Positions 46,360 to 58,775 of a stretch of 64,000 nt of DNA are shown here, piece after piece. The stretch lies in the NCBI GenBank assembly GCA_012934845.2, contig WNNJ02001293.1:109672-173671 (forward strand), in the 5' to 3' direction. The stretch's first letter is position 1; every line of letters begins with the position of its first letter. Origin of the DNA: Pomphorhynchus laevis. Lineage: Eukaryota; Acanthocephala; Palaeacanthocephala; Echinorhynchida; Pomphorhynchidae. The position numbers and the translations under genes were made by a program. Under the pieces are notes generated by a model, which worked only from the letters and a program-made list of their open reading frames with translations, was not told the origin of the DNA and did not search any database.

Positions 46360-47780
46360 GCTTAAGTGTCAAAGTGAACTTTCTTTAGGTTGATGGACAA
46401 CTTTACACAAGTAATTTATTGTAGCAACAAATGCTAACAAAGGACTATAGCGTCCTTATCTAGAAATGAGTAAAATTGCTATAGATAAAGCTTTATTAAC
46501 CCGATCTATCTTAATTTGTTCATCATGTAAATGATGAACAAATTTAATTCGAAACTTCAATAACCTATCATGATTAAACTGGCATAAAATTCTTTCGTAT
46601 CATTTTATTTAATTATTTTTATTTTATTTATATATTTGGCAACTTTCTATTTGTTTTTATAGTACCCTTGTTTAAAATTATTTATCAATAAAATTATTTA
46701 AATAATTCTCAAGGCCGATATAATTACATTTTTAAAAAAATATATATTTATAAACATTTCCAACGAAATGGAAACTAAAAGTCATTTCGTTGATTTAATA
46801 ACATAATTGATTTTCTATCAAATTTAAATATTTTTAATTTGTGACTATGATTTTATTCTAATTTGATATCTTGTTTAACTAAGAGTGATAGCTAACCAGC
46901 ATTTCTACGTAACGCAAGTTTGACATCGTTTATTATCAAGGCAGTTGCAAATATAGTTGTGAATTAATTAAAAATCTTAAATTTTGGTAAATAACAAATT
47001 GGAGATATCAATTTAAACTCTAACTCATAAAAACATTTGTTTCGACTTGCATTCTTCAATTGACGATTGTGGGCTTAGTAATTTTCTGTGATCAGATAGG
47101 GCCCATTCTATGCTATTTAATAGAGTTCCACGTGCATCCATGTCTAACATTGATTGAGTAGTATTTACTTCGGTTGAATGATCATCTAAAAAGCACATTA
47201 ATCCAACCTTTTTAATCTAGTTAGCTTAAAAGTTTATATTAAATAAAATATCTAAAGATTAATATTATCAAATTACATTACATCAAACCTCATGTCAAAT
47301 CACATTACTAAACTGAACTAAAAAGTTTGTAAATTTAAAACTATAAATATGTTAATCTTAAAAACGATTTTAGAATAAATCATTTTAGAAAAACATCGTC
47401 ATGAAAATTGAAATCAGTTAAACAATTAGAACTTGCATATATTTATCCAATCAGCTACGTTCAATGCAACAAATCTAATTGAAAACTTCAATTACCTATC
47501 ATGACCAAAATAGTGTGAAATTCTTTCGTATCAGTGTTGTATATAAGTGTTGTGTCATTTTAATTTTGCTTTATAAGGAAGCTATCGTTGAAAGCTAACA
47601 TTTTTTTATTTTCAAGAATAAATTACTCGTGGATGCCCATCAATCTTAAGAAAGTTCACTTTGAACTTTGGTAATTTTTCCAATATCATAGGTAATTGGA
47701 CGGTATCGTCAAAATTTAATTTTCTACAATAAATTACTTGTGTATATAATGACCATCAACCTCAAGAAAAATTAAAAATT
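46360..47780. repeat. Diverged repeats in direct and inverted orientation
   Basis: AACTTCAATAACCTATCATG (about 46553) recurs, slightly changed, near 47485 in the same direction. CTACAATAAATTACTTGTGT and CATCAACCTCAAGAAA at 47726-47775 are the reverse complement of 46377-46423, and a third version lies at 47619-47670. They suggest an old small dispersed repeat family of unknown type. Confidence 0.5.
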
Positions 47781-50140
47781 ATTCAGGTTATTTATATTTC
47801 CGCATTGAATACGTGCATTTTACTCGCTTTTCATAAACATTTTGTAACGTAAATTCTACTTTTTAAAAGCTATCTACTTTTAAAATGATCTAAATAAATC
47901 AATTTATATTACCATAATTTACTAACATTTTCATAATAAAGGATAATTCAATTGGTAAAAATAATAAATTAAAACAAATTTTTTGTCACACATTGTCTTA
48001 AGGTTTTTGTAAACTCGATGTGCTTCTAGTTTAGAAAATATAGCACAGCATATTAAACTCTTAAACTCTTAATACGTTCTTAATATAACTCTTAATACGT
48101 TCCAATCAGTGTGTCATCATTCTTCTGTATTTGCTCATCACTTTTAATGTTGAGCATTATTTCTCAGACATTACCAAAAACATTGAACTTAATACATGAC
48201 TTCCGATTAATTGTTTTAAAATTTGTGCTACAAGTAAATATTTGCAGAGTGAGCATTAACCTTGATGTTATGTACCTATTTACATTAATTCTATAAAGAT
48301 GAAGTAAACGCGTACAATGTTTGTTAAAAATTTTCAATGTACATGAAATAAATATTTTAAATTTTATTACATTTTTAAATTTTAAAATGTGGGTAGATGG
48401 ATGCTAAATACTTGACAAAATACAGCAAAAAAATTTAAACTGAGTTTTTGTCAGATTTTGTCATAGCTTCTTCTATATGGGGATTGCGAAATATGATTAT
48501 TACTTTTTTAAATTGTAACGGTAAAAATAATTATATGAAATATATGTCAATACACTATTAGCTGTAACTAAGAAAATCGATTAGACTTATTTTGATTTTA
48601 TAACTATATTTGGTATGTTGTCATAAAAATGATTTTTACTGGTCAATCTTCAATTATCTAATTTTTCTATTATTGAATTCTTGATAAAGTCAATCGATAT
48701 AAAATTCAACAATATCGTTAGTCCTAAATAAATTATCTCCAGGTTATCGACGATAAGTTGCCCATCCGATATTGTTTTTCGAAATACTTAATTATTTTTA
48801 GTCAATGGTAGACTGTTAATGTTAGCTTATATACAAAACATCATGTTCCTGATATGTTAGCTTGAATACACACTTTCGACTCTTATAATTATTTAGATTA
48901 CACTTATATTTCAAATTTTAAAAAACTTTTAATAAAACGAGCAATTTGAGCTGAACTGAACCCCAAACTATTTGATATTTAATCCCTTATTTAATATAAA
49001 GCATTATTCAATTAAAATTTATTTATGTAACAACGAAATAACATCCTTCTAAAATCCATACAATCTAGTTATGATATAACGCAATATTGTAATAGTAGCA
49101 TAATTTTGTAGTCATCCTCGATTATTTGAAGTCGAACAATGTTTCGCCAACATTTTTGCCTTAATTTTCTGGTATTTAATTATTAGTTACTATTACATAC
49201 AAAACATCATGTTCATGATATACAATATTAAGTGATAAAAATACATACAATGAGAATACGCAATTTTCATAATGATAATTGTTATCAATCATAAGTAGTA
49301 ATTCTTCCAGTTTCAATTCTTTATGTTGAAAAACATGGAACCATCGTAATTTAGTATTTTTCATAATTCAGATCTATTTGCCAAAAGAGCTGATAATCAT
49401 GCTGTATAGAATTCGTCAGCAACAAATTAATTATCAGCAAATTAATGTATATTTGACAGTCATGTAATAATATCTTTTAAATAAATTTTGAATAAAAAAA
49501 TATTTGCTTCATTTTATAATTTCGAGAAAATAAAGACTATTTTAGCTGAGAATTATTATATGTCAATGTAGAAAACAATTAATGCTTTGCAGGTTTGAAT
49601 GTATCGTGTTTTAGAAGAGCAAAAAATCATCAATTTTTTGCAACATTGCAGGAGCACAATCAATAAAGACGGAACCAATAATTTAGATATTTAGCTCAAT
49701 TCTTGCGAACGAATTATTTTAACATTGAAATCTATATATCCTTTCCTATTGTGGTTCTCATTAAATTTTCACAGTACAAGAATTCTTCGAATATTTATAT
49801 TTCAATTTAAAATTTTTACTTGATATAAATAAAAATACTATGAATTTTTTATTATTCATTACTCAGTTATTTGATCTGATTAAAAAATGTGATCTGACTT
49901 ATAAGAAATTCATTTGTTTACTGCATTTATTCAATTTTAATTTTCTTGATCATTTGATTTTCATTAAATTTAATTTACGAATATATCGATCTACTCAAGG
50001 AAAAGGGAAAACATATTCTAATACGATTAGAATACATCATATTTGTTTTTCTTTAATGGTTATAAAATAAATCAAATGCATACAATAACCAATTAACGAT
50101 TTCCACCATTTGTGCTAAATACTTTAAATTGTTTAATTTT
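47781..50140. other. AT-rich spacer, no gene seen
   Basis: Only short open frames of simple composition occur. No repeat unit stood out. Confidence 0.4.
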
Positions 50141-50144
50141 TGCA

Positions 50145-50282
50145 ACCTTTTACTTTCATGTTATACATGAAAGTTAAATTTTCGACTATTACAATAGTCC
50201 ATTTTCAAGTGTTATGCTTTCATATAACTTAAAAGCATAACAAAAAAGCAAAGAACTATTGCAGTAGTCGAGGTTTCGTAAA
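50145..50282. repeat. Nested palindromes
   Basis: Three hairpins in 140 bases: ACTTTCATG/CATGAAAGT (about 50150-50174), GTTATGCTTT/AAAAGCATAAC (about 50209-50240), and an outer pair CGACTATTACAATAGT / ACTATTGCAGTAGTCG enclosing the second. The form is that of a small fold-back element. Confidence 0.65.
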
Positions 50283-50291
50283 TAGTGCCAA

Positions 50292-50628
50292 TGAATAATA
50301 ATTATAATTATTAAAATTCAAATTTATTGTTAAATTTAATCCCATCGCATTCAGAACCCACGACGTCTTCGGTCCATCAGCAATTAAAAAATTTGTGAGT
50401 AATAATCTTTAATTTATTTCTCTCGATGTTTAAACGCCCTTTACAACAAATTTTTACGACTCTATTATCTAACGCTGGGTAAAATACATCGATATGCAGC
50501 AATGTTATTACAATGCTTTAATTTCTTTCTATTTGACTTTTTGTGATGCAGTCGCGGAACATATGCTAGTAAATACTGTCCATGAATAATAATTTTAATT
50601 ATTAAAATTCAAATTTCTTGTTAAATGA
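50292..50628. repeat. Direct repeat of about 48 bp, 290 bp apart
   Basis: ATGAATAATAATTATAATTA at 50292 onwards recurs at 50582 with two differences, both followed by TTAAAATTCAAATTT and TTGTTAAAT. Confidence 0.65.
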
Positions 50629-50639
50629 TGCTAATGGAA

Positions 50640-51545
50640 CGTTAATATTTTAGTATACACTTCACCACTCGATTATCAAACGTTTGTATAAATACATTAA
50701 TTTGCAATGCCAAAAATTTTTGAAAAAATAAATAAAATATGTGGGATTTTAAATGTCCCAACACCCTCCAGACCAGCCACGAATTAATATTACAAAATAT
50801 TACAAATTATTTTCTGTGACAAATACCAGCGGTGAATATATGAAATGCATATGGTGGCACTTATACAAATTATGTTACAGTATCTGAAAGCATATACCTT
50901 CCAGCTGGTAAATTTAAATAATTCACTTTGAAAGATTTTTTATTTTCGTAAAATCTTGAATAACTATGTACTGAAACATTCTCGGTAAAAAGAGTCCGTT
51001 AATGAAAGCTAACTACTTTTTACATCAAAAACGTCATTAAAACTTTTGAATCCCTTAGGCTTTATTCTAAAGTTTATTCTGATTATTAAATATTTTAAAT
51101 TTATTGTGAAATTATGAAATATAATAAATTTTATTTCATATTATTCCTTGATTACTGTTGAAAATTCGTATAAGTCCTTAAATTATTGAAATTGATGTAT
51201 TTATCGATTAATAATTATTTTTTTATTATTTAAACTTTATCTTTTTAATACTTTACTATTCGTGTACTTGGCATTGATATTAGAGTAATTGAACGATTCA
51301 ATAATGACATCAATCCATGTTTTTTATATCGAATATATCGATGTTTTTAAGCATCGATAGATGTTTAGAGATAAAATTTAGGCTAATAATTCATTGCGTT
51401 ACCGATGCCACATTAAATTATTGCATTAATATTATTACATTACATCAATATCACAATTTCTTAAATAAATATCTAACAACCACTAAAAAATACGAATAGA
51501 GACATTAGAAAAAACAAATGCAGTTCAGATATGACAACTCATAAC
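50640..51545. other. AT-rich spacer, no gene seen
   Basis: Nothing recognisable between the direct repeat and LINE B. Confidence 0.4.
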
Positions 51546-51549
51546 AGCA

Positions 51550-53930
51550 TTTAGTCATCATAATGATATCACGGCCTCAGGTTCAGCAGGATCTAAGCCC
51601 TTCAGCCAATCCAACACGCCGCTCTTTGACCGAACCATCCGGGGTCTATAACCCTCCCCCCCGAAGAGTCCAATCGAGGCGGACTATGCTCGGTAATCGC
51701 AAGATGAGGAGCTTGAGAAACCTTAGTCTTTGCTCTGGAGGACGTCCTCTCGAAAAGAAGACTAATCCCGAGATAGCCCAAGTACCCCAGAGGCGCACTT
51801 GGGTTTTCCCATTCAACGACAGATGCTGATCCCGTTTCAGGGCCCACCTAGCTTTCTTCAGGATATGTTAAAGTCTATCCAGGGTCAGCTTTCGCCGACC
51901 AGTTCACCGTAACAGTGAACCCCAGGTATTTTACTTGACTTGTGAAGGTAGGGAGTGGTTGATTAGTCAATATGGAAGATAGAGCTGAGAGTGCTAGTCT
52001 CTTTCATTTTTCATTGTCGCAGAGGCGTTATGAAAGACAACTACCTGCGATTTGGATGAATTTAAAATAAGATTGGATGAGGTCAGCTGGTTTGTTAATC
52101 TTAAAAGAAACGGCTGATGTCCGAGGCGACATCTTTGCACCTGCGTCCAGAGAATAGGGCCGTGGTATCATCAGCGTATACCAATAGATGTTGATCACGT
52201 TTAAAATTCTTAAATAGTACAATGGAGGCAGCAAGATATAAGATAGGAGAAAGTGGGGATCCTTGAGGCACACCCGTAATAGGGTAGAACTGACGCGCAT
52301 CAGGGTCGTCTTCATAGTAGAACCGCTTGGTATACAGTAATATCTCTACCCTGTTAACAATTCTCGCAGGCAACCCGAGGGACCTGAGAGAGGAGATAAC
52401 AAAGGGAATGGAAATGCGGTCAAATGCAGCAGAAAAGTCAAGGAAACAGCCACAGCTAGTTGATGGCTGTTATCCCTACAAAACTGATGAACTTCACCAA
52501 TAGCTTAATGAACCGAGCGTCGTTTGACAAACCCATAAAACTCGGTGGAATCAAATTACGCCTACTAAAATAGACGCGGATTTTATGCGCAAGCGCTTTT
52601 TCGTAGATTGAGACGAGGGAATTTTGAATCGAAATGGGACGCAGATCTTTAGGACATGAAACCGAACTACGCTTTGGTAAAAAAATTCTACGGCTAATAT
52701 TGATGCCGGCTACATCGGATGGTGAGGAAGTGGCCCCCAGGAGTTAAGGATATCTGTAACAGATAAGTCCCTGCTCCTGAAGTCATTCCAAGGCGGGATT
52801 GGTTGGGGTGATTGTGTGGCTCGATAATTATGTAGGGATAGTGACTCCTTCAAAACATTATCAAGGCCTATACTATCAATCCAGCCTAAAGCTCTATCCT
52901 TCCAACAGACAAATTTCTCCATGAATATCTTCCAGAAGGAAGACTGAGAAGGCTTAATGTGAGCAATGATCGCCTTATCCATGCTCAGCTGGAACCTATA
53001 TCTAGTGCTCCAGTATTCATTCGAGAGGACCCGTCTTGCGGAAATAGAGACATTAGGAAGGTGTAGCATTTTAGCCAGAACCTTGAGTTTTGTTTGAGTG
53101 GGATTGTAAATACGACCTTTATAGGTAGTCGAAAGAAACGCGGTAGCTTGCGATGAGAGGTAGGAATTAAATTCGGTCAAACTCTCATTACCAATTCTGA
53201 GGAAGAATTGGATAGTTGCCTGAAAGAAAGTTACTTCGATAGGATAAAAGTGAAACCTCCTTCTAAGCAACGTATCTTCCTCTATCCGCCAATGAATTAG
53301 GTCATGAGAGGTGGTCTGTTTTTAGCGCGACTGCTTAGTACAAATAGGTTTCAACAACCATATATTATGAAGCAGTAATATGTCGAGGAGTGAATTTGTT
53401 GTTGAGCAATAAAAGGTGGGGGACGGTGGTTTTTGAATAAGGTAGCCGTTCCTGGCTCTGCGGAGTGCTGCATTAATCCAACGACCAGTTCTGTCGTTGA
53501 AGTCACCAAGTAACATGTCATAGCCACTACCCAAAATACGGTGCAGGAGCTTACGGTTCTTGTGAATTTCCTTGGCCTAATATAGATATTGGCTATACTG
53601 ATACGTTTACCATTCTTACACAGTGATATAGCTAAACAAGACAGGGCTGGACAAGAATAGTTTAAAAGAAGGGATGACCTTAAGGAGCATTTAACTAGGG
53701 TTAAAAGACCTTGAGATGAAGATGCGTGAAGAGGGGTTATGTACCGAGTGAAGTGGGTTTAAATATGCTTGGGGATAAATCGAGTAATGTCCTGGGGGGA
53801 GACGGATAGACCGCGTCTCCTGAAGGACTATAACATCCGCATCTCTACCAGATAAAAGGCTAAGGTCGGAAACACCTCCCGAATTCCACTGAAGGATATT
53901 CATTGAAAAAGGCTCTTGACTACTTTGCAT
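51550..53930 (-). pseudogene. LINE B ORF2 (endonuclease plus reverse transcriptase)
   Basis: ATG at 53930 opens MNILQWNSGG-type endonuclease sequence; DADVIVLQETRS and GDFNDRTGRW follow. The linker (53270-52710) is open over 186 codons. Polymerase motif B GVPQGSPLSPILY and catalytic YADDTTALFSG lie at 52373-52101. The thumb region has VKYLGFTVTVNWSAK near 51900. Frame changes separate these parts, so it is inactive, but both catalytic aspartates remain. Confidence 0.75.
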
Positions 53931-53964
53931 TGTGTTACGTCAGCTGAAGTGGGATTCCTACCTC

Positions 53965-55049
53965 CTAGCAGGAACTAGGAGTGAAAAAGTGTTCTTTCTT
54001 ACTCCCAGCCCTACCGGGAGAAGACTTACCCACCGGCATTGTCTTTATCTCCCTTTGAGGCCAACAACTCTCAGTAGATATCGTATTTCTTTGCAACTTC
54101 AAGGAAGCCAGCTTTTGTTTAGAAGAGAATCTCTTCTTAGAACGGGAGGCTCTCTTTGAAGATGTTAGAATCGTCGATGGAGGAGAACGGGACTCCTCGA
54201 ATTTCGCTATCAGATGATTCTTTAAGGCTCGAATCTCGTCCTTGTATATCTGTAATCTTGCGTCAACAAGTTTTATAATATTGGTGTCCGACATATTATA
54301 ACCGTTAGAATTGGATAAGCTAGCAGCGGCAAAGTAGGCCGGTTTGACCGGTGCCCCACAATGCCTTAATTTGTAATCTTTGAAGATAGGACATCTTCTA
54401 GACCAGGCCGGATGCTGACCACCACAATTGGAACATAGAGAGGGGAGAGAACATTTCCCCTCATAGACTACAGAAGAGCTGCAACCCCTACATGTATGGG
54501 GCCTAGTGCAGTTCGAGGGCCAGTGACCCCAAAGGTGGCACCCATTGCAATGGGGGTATGTTAAGTCATCAGCGTCTACGATTTTAAAAGAAAGGTTGTG
54601 AGCCAAAAAGGGGTTACATTTACTTTTAGCCAGGCATTCCGCCTGGTCAACTGCGGTAGAACAGAATGCTTCTGGTATAGCCTGGCCTTTCTTCCCCTGG
54701 ACGAGGCGAATATTGTGAATTTTGTACTCAGATGTGAGAACACTTAAATCATCATATGTTGCGAAGGGCGGAAAATTATTAATTTTTAGAGTAGCCTGAA
54801 TAGGCCTGTAAGTAGTTGATCCAAATTCTTTTAGGTGTGTTTCGAAAAATTCTAGGTACGATGCTGCCAGATCTGGAGAGCTGAAAGAAACCGGATTTCA
54901 GAATCTAAATATTTTATCGAATTGAATAAAATTCTCTTCTTATAAGAGCTTGTAAACACTCTCAGGAAAATATTGAAAAGATTCTTCCTTTCAAATGGTT
55001 GAAGATCGTTGAAGATAACCTTGCATCTTTTCAGGCAACCTGATAACAT
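53965..55049 (-). pseudogene. LINE B ORF1 (Gag-like, three CCHC knuckles)
   Basis: The N-terminal part is an open block at 55049-54852 (FNDLQPFERKNLFNIFLR). After a frame change, the main block 54606-53965 reads CNGCHLWGHWPSNC (C-x2-C-x4-H-x4-C), CRGCSSSVVYEGKC and CSNCGGQHPAWSRRC, then a basic tail rich in Ser, Lys and Arg. Three knuckles of this kind are usual for ORF1 of I, Jockey and R1-type LINEs and bind nucleic acid. ORF1 ends about 35 bases before the ORF2 ATG. Confidence 0.7.
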
Positions 55050-55257
55050 ATATTCCTTATGTATTTTTTCAAGGCAAGCGTTAGTAGAACACCTAAAAGC
55101 GATGCAGACCGAATAGGTCCATATATAATGTTATAGATCTCATACCTTATTCAAATACATCGTATATTATGCATTAGTCAATTCATACAAATTGATTTTT
55201 ATTTAAAAATCAATTTTAAATGTTAACGTTATATAAAAATAAATTGAATAAAATTTA

Positions 55258-55626
55258 ATATCAAATCAGCTAACTGAGTCTACGTATTTAATATAATTAT
55301 AAAATAAACAAAACAATAATGCTAAATCAAAATTTAATAATTAAATAATAAAATTAATAATTGTTTTTAGATTTTCTATAATTTAAATCAAGTTAAAAAA
55401 TAAAAATAAAAAATAAAATTTAAAATAAACGTCATTTTTATGAATTGACTAATAAATAACAGACGTTGTATTAGAATAAGAATTAGAGGTCATCAGGAGG
55501 AACTGCTATGCTATCAGGTTTCGGCCCCTAACTCCTCTACCCAACATAGCAGCGGGGCCAAATACATGCTAATGATGTATTTCCTCTGATAAAACTATCT
55601 AGTATCTTATTCTAATACAAAGTATA
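55258..55626 (-). repeat. 3' tail (pseudo-LTR region) of the Naiad-like element
   Basis: In - orientation it runs from the stop codon through TTAGAATAAGATACTAG, GCATGTATTTGGCCCCG, the block GGCCGAAACCTGATAGCATA, TTTATTAGTCAATTCATAAA and AT-rich sequence to TAGACTCAGTTAGCTGATTT at the left. The same modules in the same order make up most of the other dispersed repeats in this window. Confidence 0.8.
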
Positions 55627-57735
55627 TTATTTATTATCCATCAATAAAAATTTGCCACTTAAGAGTTTAAATTTATTCTTTATATTATTGTGTTGATTTA
55701 TATATTTTACTATTTTCTGCTTGATGTTATTTTTATAGTAACCTAGTTTAAAATATGTATCTATTAAATTATTTAAATGATTTTGAAGAAAGCCAATATC
55801 ATTACATATTGTTGCAATTCTTAAAATTTCATTATTTAATGTATTATATTTTATATTATATGATATGCATGAATGCTCATGCAAAACTATGTTTCTTGTA
55901 AATTAAAATATGTCATCTTTACGATATAAATTAACAGTAGTTTTAGTTAATGTTAATTTAATGTTTATATCTAGATATACACCTTCTTTATCATTAATAT
56001 TGGTTTTGTTAAGAATAAGGCTTTCTGGATAAATGTGTTCACTAATTGAATAAAAATTATTAGAATTAAATACACATATATCATCAATGTATCGAAACAT
56101 GTATTTCATATATTTATATTGCTTAGATTTAGTTTTTACACAGTCATGAACAAATTCATATTCTATAAAGCTTAAAAACAAGTCAGCTATAATTGGGCTA
56201 CTATTACCACCCATTGGAACACCTTTTACTTGTCTTAATATAGATGTCTCTACTTTAAAATAATTGTGATTTATCAAAATATTTAAGGATTCTATTAATT
56301 CAATTTTATCCATATATTTATATTTATTTGATGGTTTAATTTTTGTTAGATAGGCGTTATAATTATTATAACATATATATGTATATCTTTTTCCGAATAT
56401 AAGATTAATTAATTTTACTAACGCTTCTTTAATATCTACTAAACCTAGATTTGTTTAAAGAGTACTAAAATCGTATGTATTTATATTTTGAAAATTTATT
56501 TCTTTTGTCTGCTCTAAAAATTCTTTTGTAGAATTAATACTGAAATAGTGTTTTATACCAGTATTAATTTCGATTAACTTGCAATATTTCTCAAAGTGTG
56601 CTTTAATTACTTTATGTATTTTATTCATATAGACAGAAAGTGGTTTTAATGTACATTTAAACGCACTACATATGAACCTAGGTTTTATTGGATTTTTATG
56701 TAATTTTGGATTCCAATATAATATAGGTATAATTTTATTATCTGATTCAACCTTTATACCCTTTTTATCCATTATAGAACAGTGACTTGTAATAATTGTT
56801 TCAAAACTCAACTCACTACGTTCATATGTTGGATTTACATTTAAATCATTAGAATTAACCTCTTTCATTAGTATATCATAATAAAGCTTTTTGCATATGA
56901 AGACAAAGTTATTACTAGCTTTATCAATAGTTGTTATTATATAGTTATCCTTTAATTTAGTAAGTTCTTTATACATATCTTTATTAATTTTATCTTTCCT
57001 TTTATAATTGTTTGTTATTTTCATTTTATTTTTAATTTTATCAAATATATAATCTTTCCAAATGTTTATCTTAGATATATTCGTGCTTTCACTATTAATC
57101 AGCTTACTAAAGTAATCATTTAAGTTATTATATAACGAATTGTAAATTTTATATCTGTCGTTGTTATTATTTAATCTATATTTATACCCTTTTGATAGCA
57201 GCTTTCTTAATTCACAATTTTCAATTAATTCTAGATTATGGGTACATATATGTTCATTTATTTTATCAAAACTAAGACTTTTACAATTGCATTCTGTTTC
57301 CATTATGTTTCTAATATCATCGTTACATATCGATTTTAATTCTTTATTATAATTACAAATTTTTCGTCCTAATGGTGGTAGGAGTTTATACCTTATTTTA
57401 GGAATATATTTACTTAAATCTGACCCTATTATTTCTTTACTTTTAGAATTATTTAAAAGTCCGGCTATATTTATGTTATCTATACATTTATTAATGAAGT
57501 TTATGGTTAATGTATATTTTCTATTGTTATTATTAGCATTTATTGTACGATTATAGTATTTTGTATTAAAATAACTGTCTATTGTACAACTTAGCCTATC
57601 ATAGTCGTTAATTAATTTTTGATTTATTGAACATATGATATCTTTAGAAAAACTTCTTATATTTACATAAAGATCTTTTAGCTTATTATCTCTTAAAAGT
57701 TGTTTTAATATTTCTAATTGTTCATTTATATACAT
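55627..57735 (-). CDS. Penelope-type reverse transcriptase with CxC linker, about 700 codons, two in-frame stops
   Basis: One frame runs from ATG 57735 to 55627 with only two stops, at 56457-56455 (after TYDFSTL, the motif A region, where TAT or TAC is expected) and at 55905-55903 (where a family fragment at 60.1 kb has a lysine codon). Residues 149-151 are CNC, the CxC motif linking endonuclease and polymerase in Naiads. Polymerase landmarks: WNPKLHKNP, KPRFICSAF, NTYDFSTL (A), GVPMGGNSSPIIADLFLS (B) and YMFRYIDDICVF (C, both aspartates present). Penelope polymerases are related to telomerase. With the two stops it cannot make full-length enzyme. Confidence 0.82.
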
Positions 57736-58340
57736 ATCTTTTTAATATTTTTAACTCTATTTTTCTTATTCCTTTTATCACCATGACTTCTTGGTTTGCG
57801 TTTAACCGGATTATTATAATATAGTTGTTTATTATGTATTATACTACTTCTGCCAATTCCTTGTACCACGTCATTCAATCCTAATGGGTACATGGAATTA
57901 AGCGTTTTAATCCAAAAATCTTCTTTTTCTAATAGTTTTTGATTTAATATTGATATGCTTTCTTCGATAATATGTTCTAAAATAAATAATTTACAGTTTT
58001 CAATATCATATCCTATTAATCTCATATGTTTATGAAATATAGTTTGACTATTATGCTGTATATTATATATGTGTTGCCTAAACCTAGTTTTTAACATTTG
58101 ATATGTTTTTCCTATATATTGCAATCCACATGTGCATTGTATTAGATACACTACACCTGCGGTATTGCAGTTACAATTATTATTAATATTTAATGAAAAA
58201 CATTTGTTTGTCGTATTACTTACGATACAATTATTATTATTTATAACATCACAAACTATACAATTTTTTCTGTTACATTTAAAAGATCTAAAATTGAAAT
58301 CATTAGTACTTACGTATTTTTCCAATATTGTTGAGTACAT
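57726..58340 (-). CDS. GIY-YIG endonuclease of a Naiad-like Penelope element, 204 aa, intact
   Basis: ATG at 58340, with an in-frame stop shortly before it. The GIY-YIG signature appears as GVVYLIQC (residues 62-69) and QYIGKT (74-79). Arg86 and Arg88 in KTRFRQH and Glu140 in KEDFWIKTLNSM are the expected catalytic positions, with a closing PLGLN. Cys69 and Cys71 with His90 and His103 or 105 fit the CCHH zinc motif of Penelope endonucleases; an extra cluster KCNRKNCIVC (residues 21-30) precedes it. The tail is basic (KRKPRSHGDKRNKKN). It should nick target DNA for insertion. The stop codon overlaps the start of the polymerase ORF in the word ATGTATATAA. In relatives both domains are one protein, so either a frameshift has split it or the two are translated separately. 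Confidence 0.85.
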   Translation of the reverse strand: MYSTILEKYVSTNDFNFRSFKCNRKNCIVCDVINNNNCIVSNTTNKCFSLNINNNCNCNTAGVVYLIQCTCGLQYIGKTYQMLKTRFRQHIYNIQHNSQTIFHKHMRLIGYDIENCKLFILEHIIEESISILNQKLLEKEDFWIKTLNSMYPLGLNDVVQGIGRSSIIHNKQLYYNNPVKRKPRSHGDKRNKKNRVKNIKKICI

Positions 58341-58775
58341 GTAACTTTTAAGTCATGATTTTTAACGTTGCTTTTTCGGTGTCGCCACCTAGTTTAGTTG
58401 ACTCAGACTAAACTTACAACGGGTTATCCAGCAGCATCTGACAGAAGGCTGCCCTGCTTAAGGCGGTTGCAGGCTGGAACAAGATCTATAAAGATCTACC
58501 ACCTTCACTCCACGCGCTACGCGACCTAGCTATTGGTCATTACCTGGTCTCTTAAACGTGATCACGTGAAGCAGTTTACATTTTAAAGTGTAAACACCTT
58601 GTGATGCAAACTTCTCCCTTTTTTAAAAATTAATAATTCATCAAACTTGTTTGAAAATAAGAAAAAATAATAGTAAAGTCGTAACCAATAATACATAGTT
58701 TCAATATTTCTGACAGAGGTCATATTACCGGGAAAACAAAGTTCACAGGTCAATAATAGCATGTCAGTAGAACAA
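58341..58775 (-). promoter_or_regulatory. 5' leader of the Naiad-like element (GC-richer, with hairpin)
   Basis: A GC-richer leader between the upstream repeat and the endonuclease ORF. It contains the hairpin TAGTTTAGT/ACTAAACT-type palindrome around GACTCA (about 58390-58412) and repeated GCTGCC/GGCGGTTGCAGG words. About 130 bases of it recur at 62800-62950 with the same sequence. It may hold the element's internal promoter; this is an inference from its position. Confidence 0.4.

Larger units (their letters stand above)
51550..55080 (-). mobile_element. I/Jockey-superfamily LINE copy B (two ORFs, decayed)
   Basis: Same element family and same strand as copy A (1190-4840), which lies 50 kb away. 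Copy B is the clearer of the two: ORF1 keeps three zinc knuckles, the endonuclease start is plain, and the polymerase has GVPQGSPLSPILY and YADDTTALFSG. Four or more frame changes interrupt ORF2. The 3' part (51550-51900) matches copy A at 1190-1500 closely. Confidence 0.82.

Noticed and set aside
51563-51829. 88-codon + strand frame rich in Pro, Arg and Ser
   Set aside because: Antisense to the GC-richer 3' end of LINE B.
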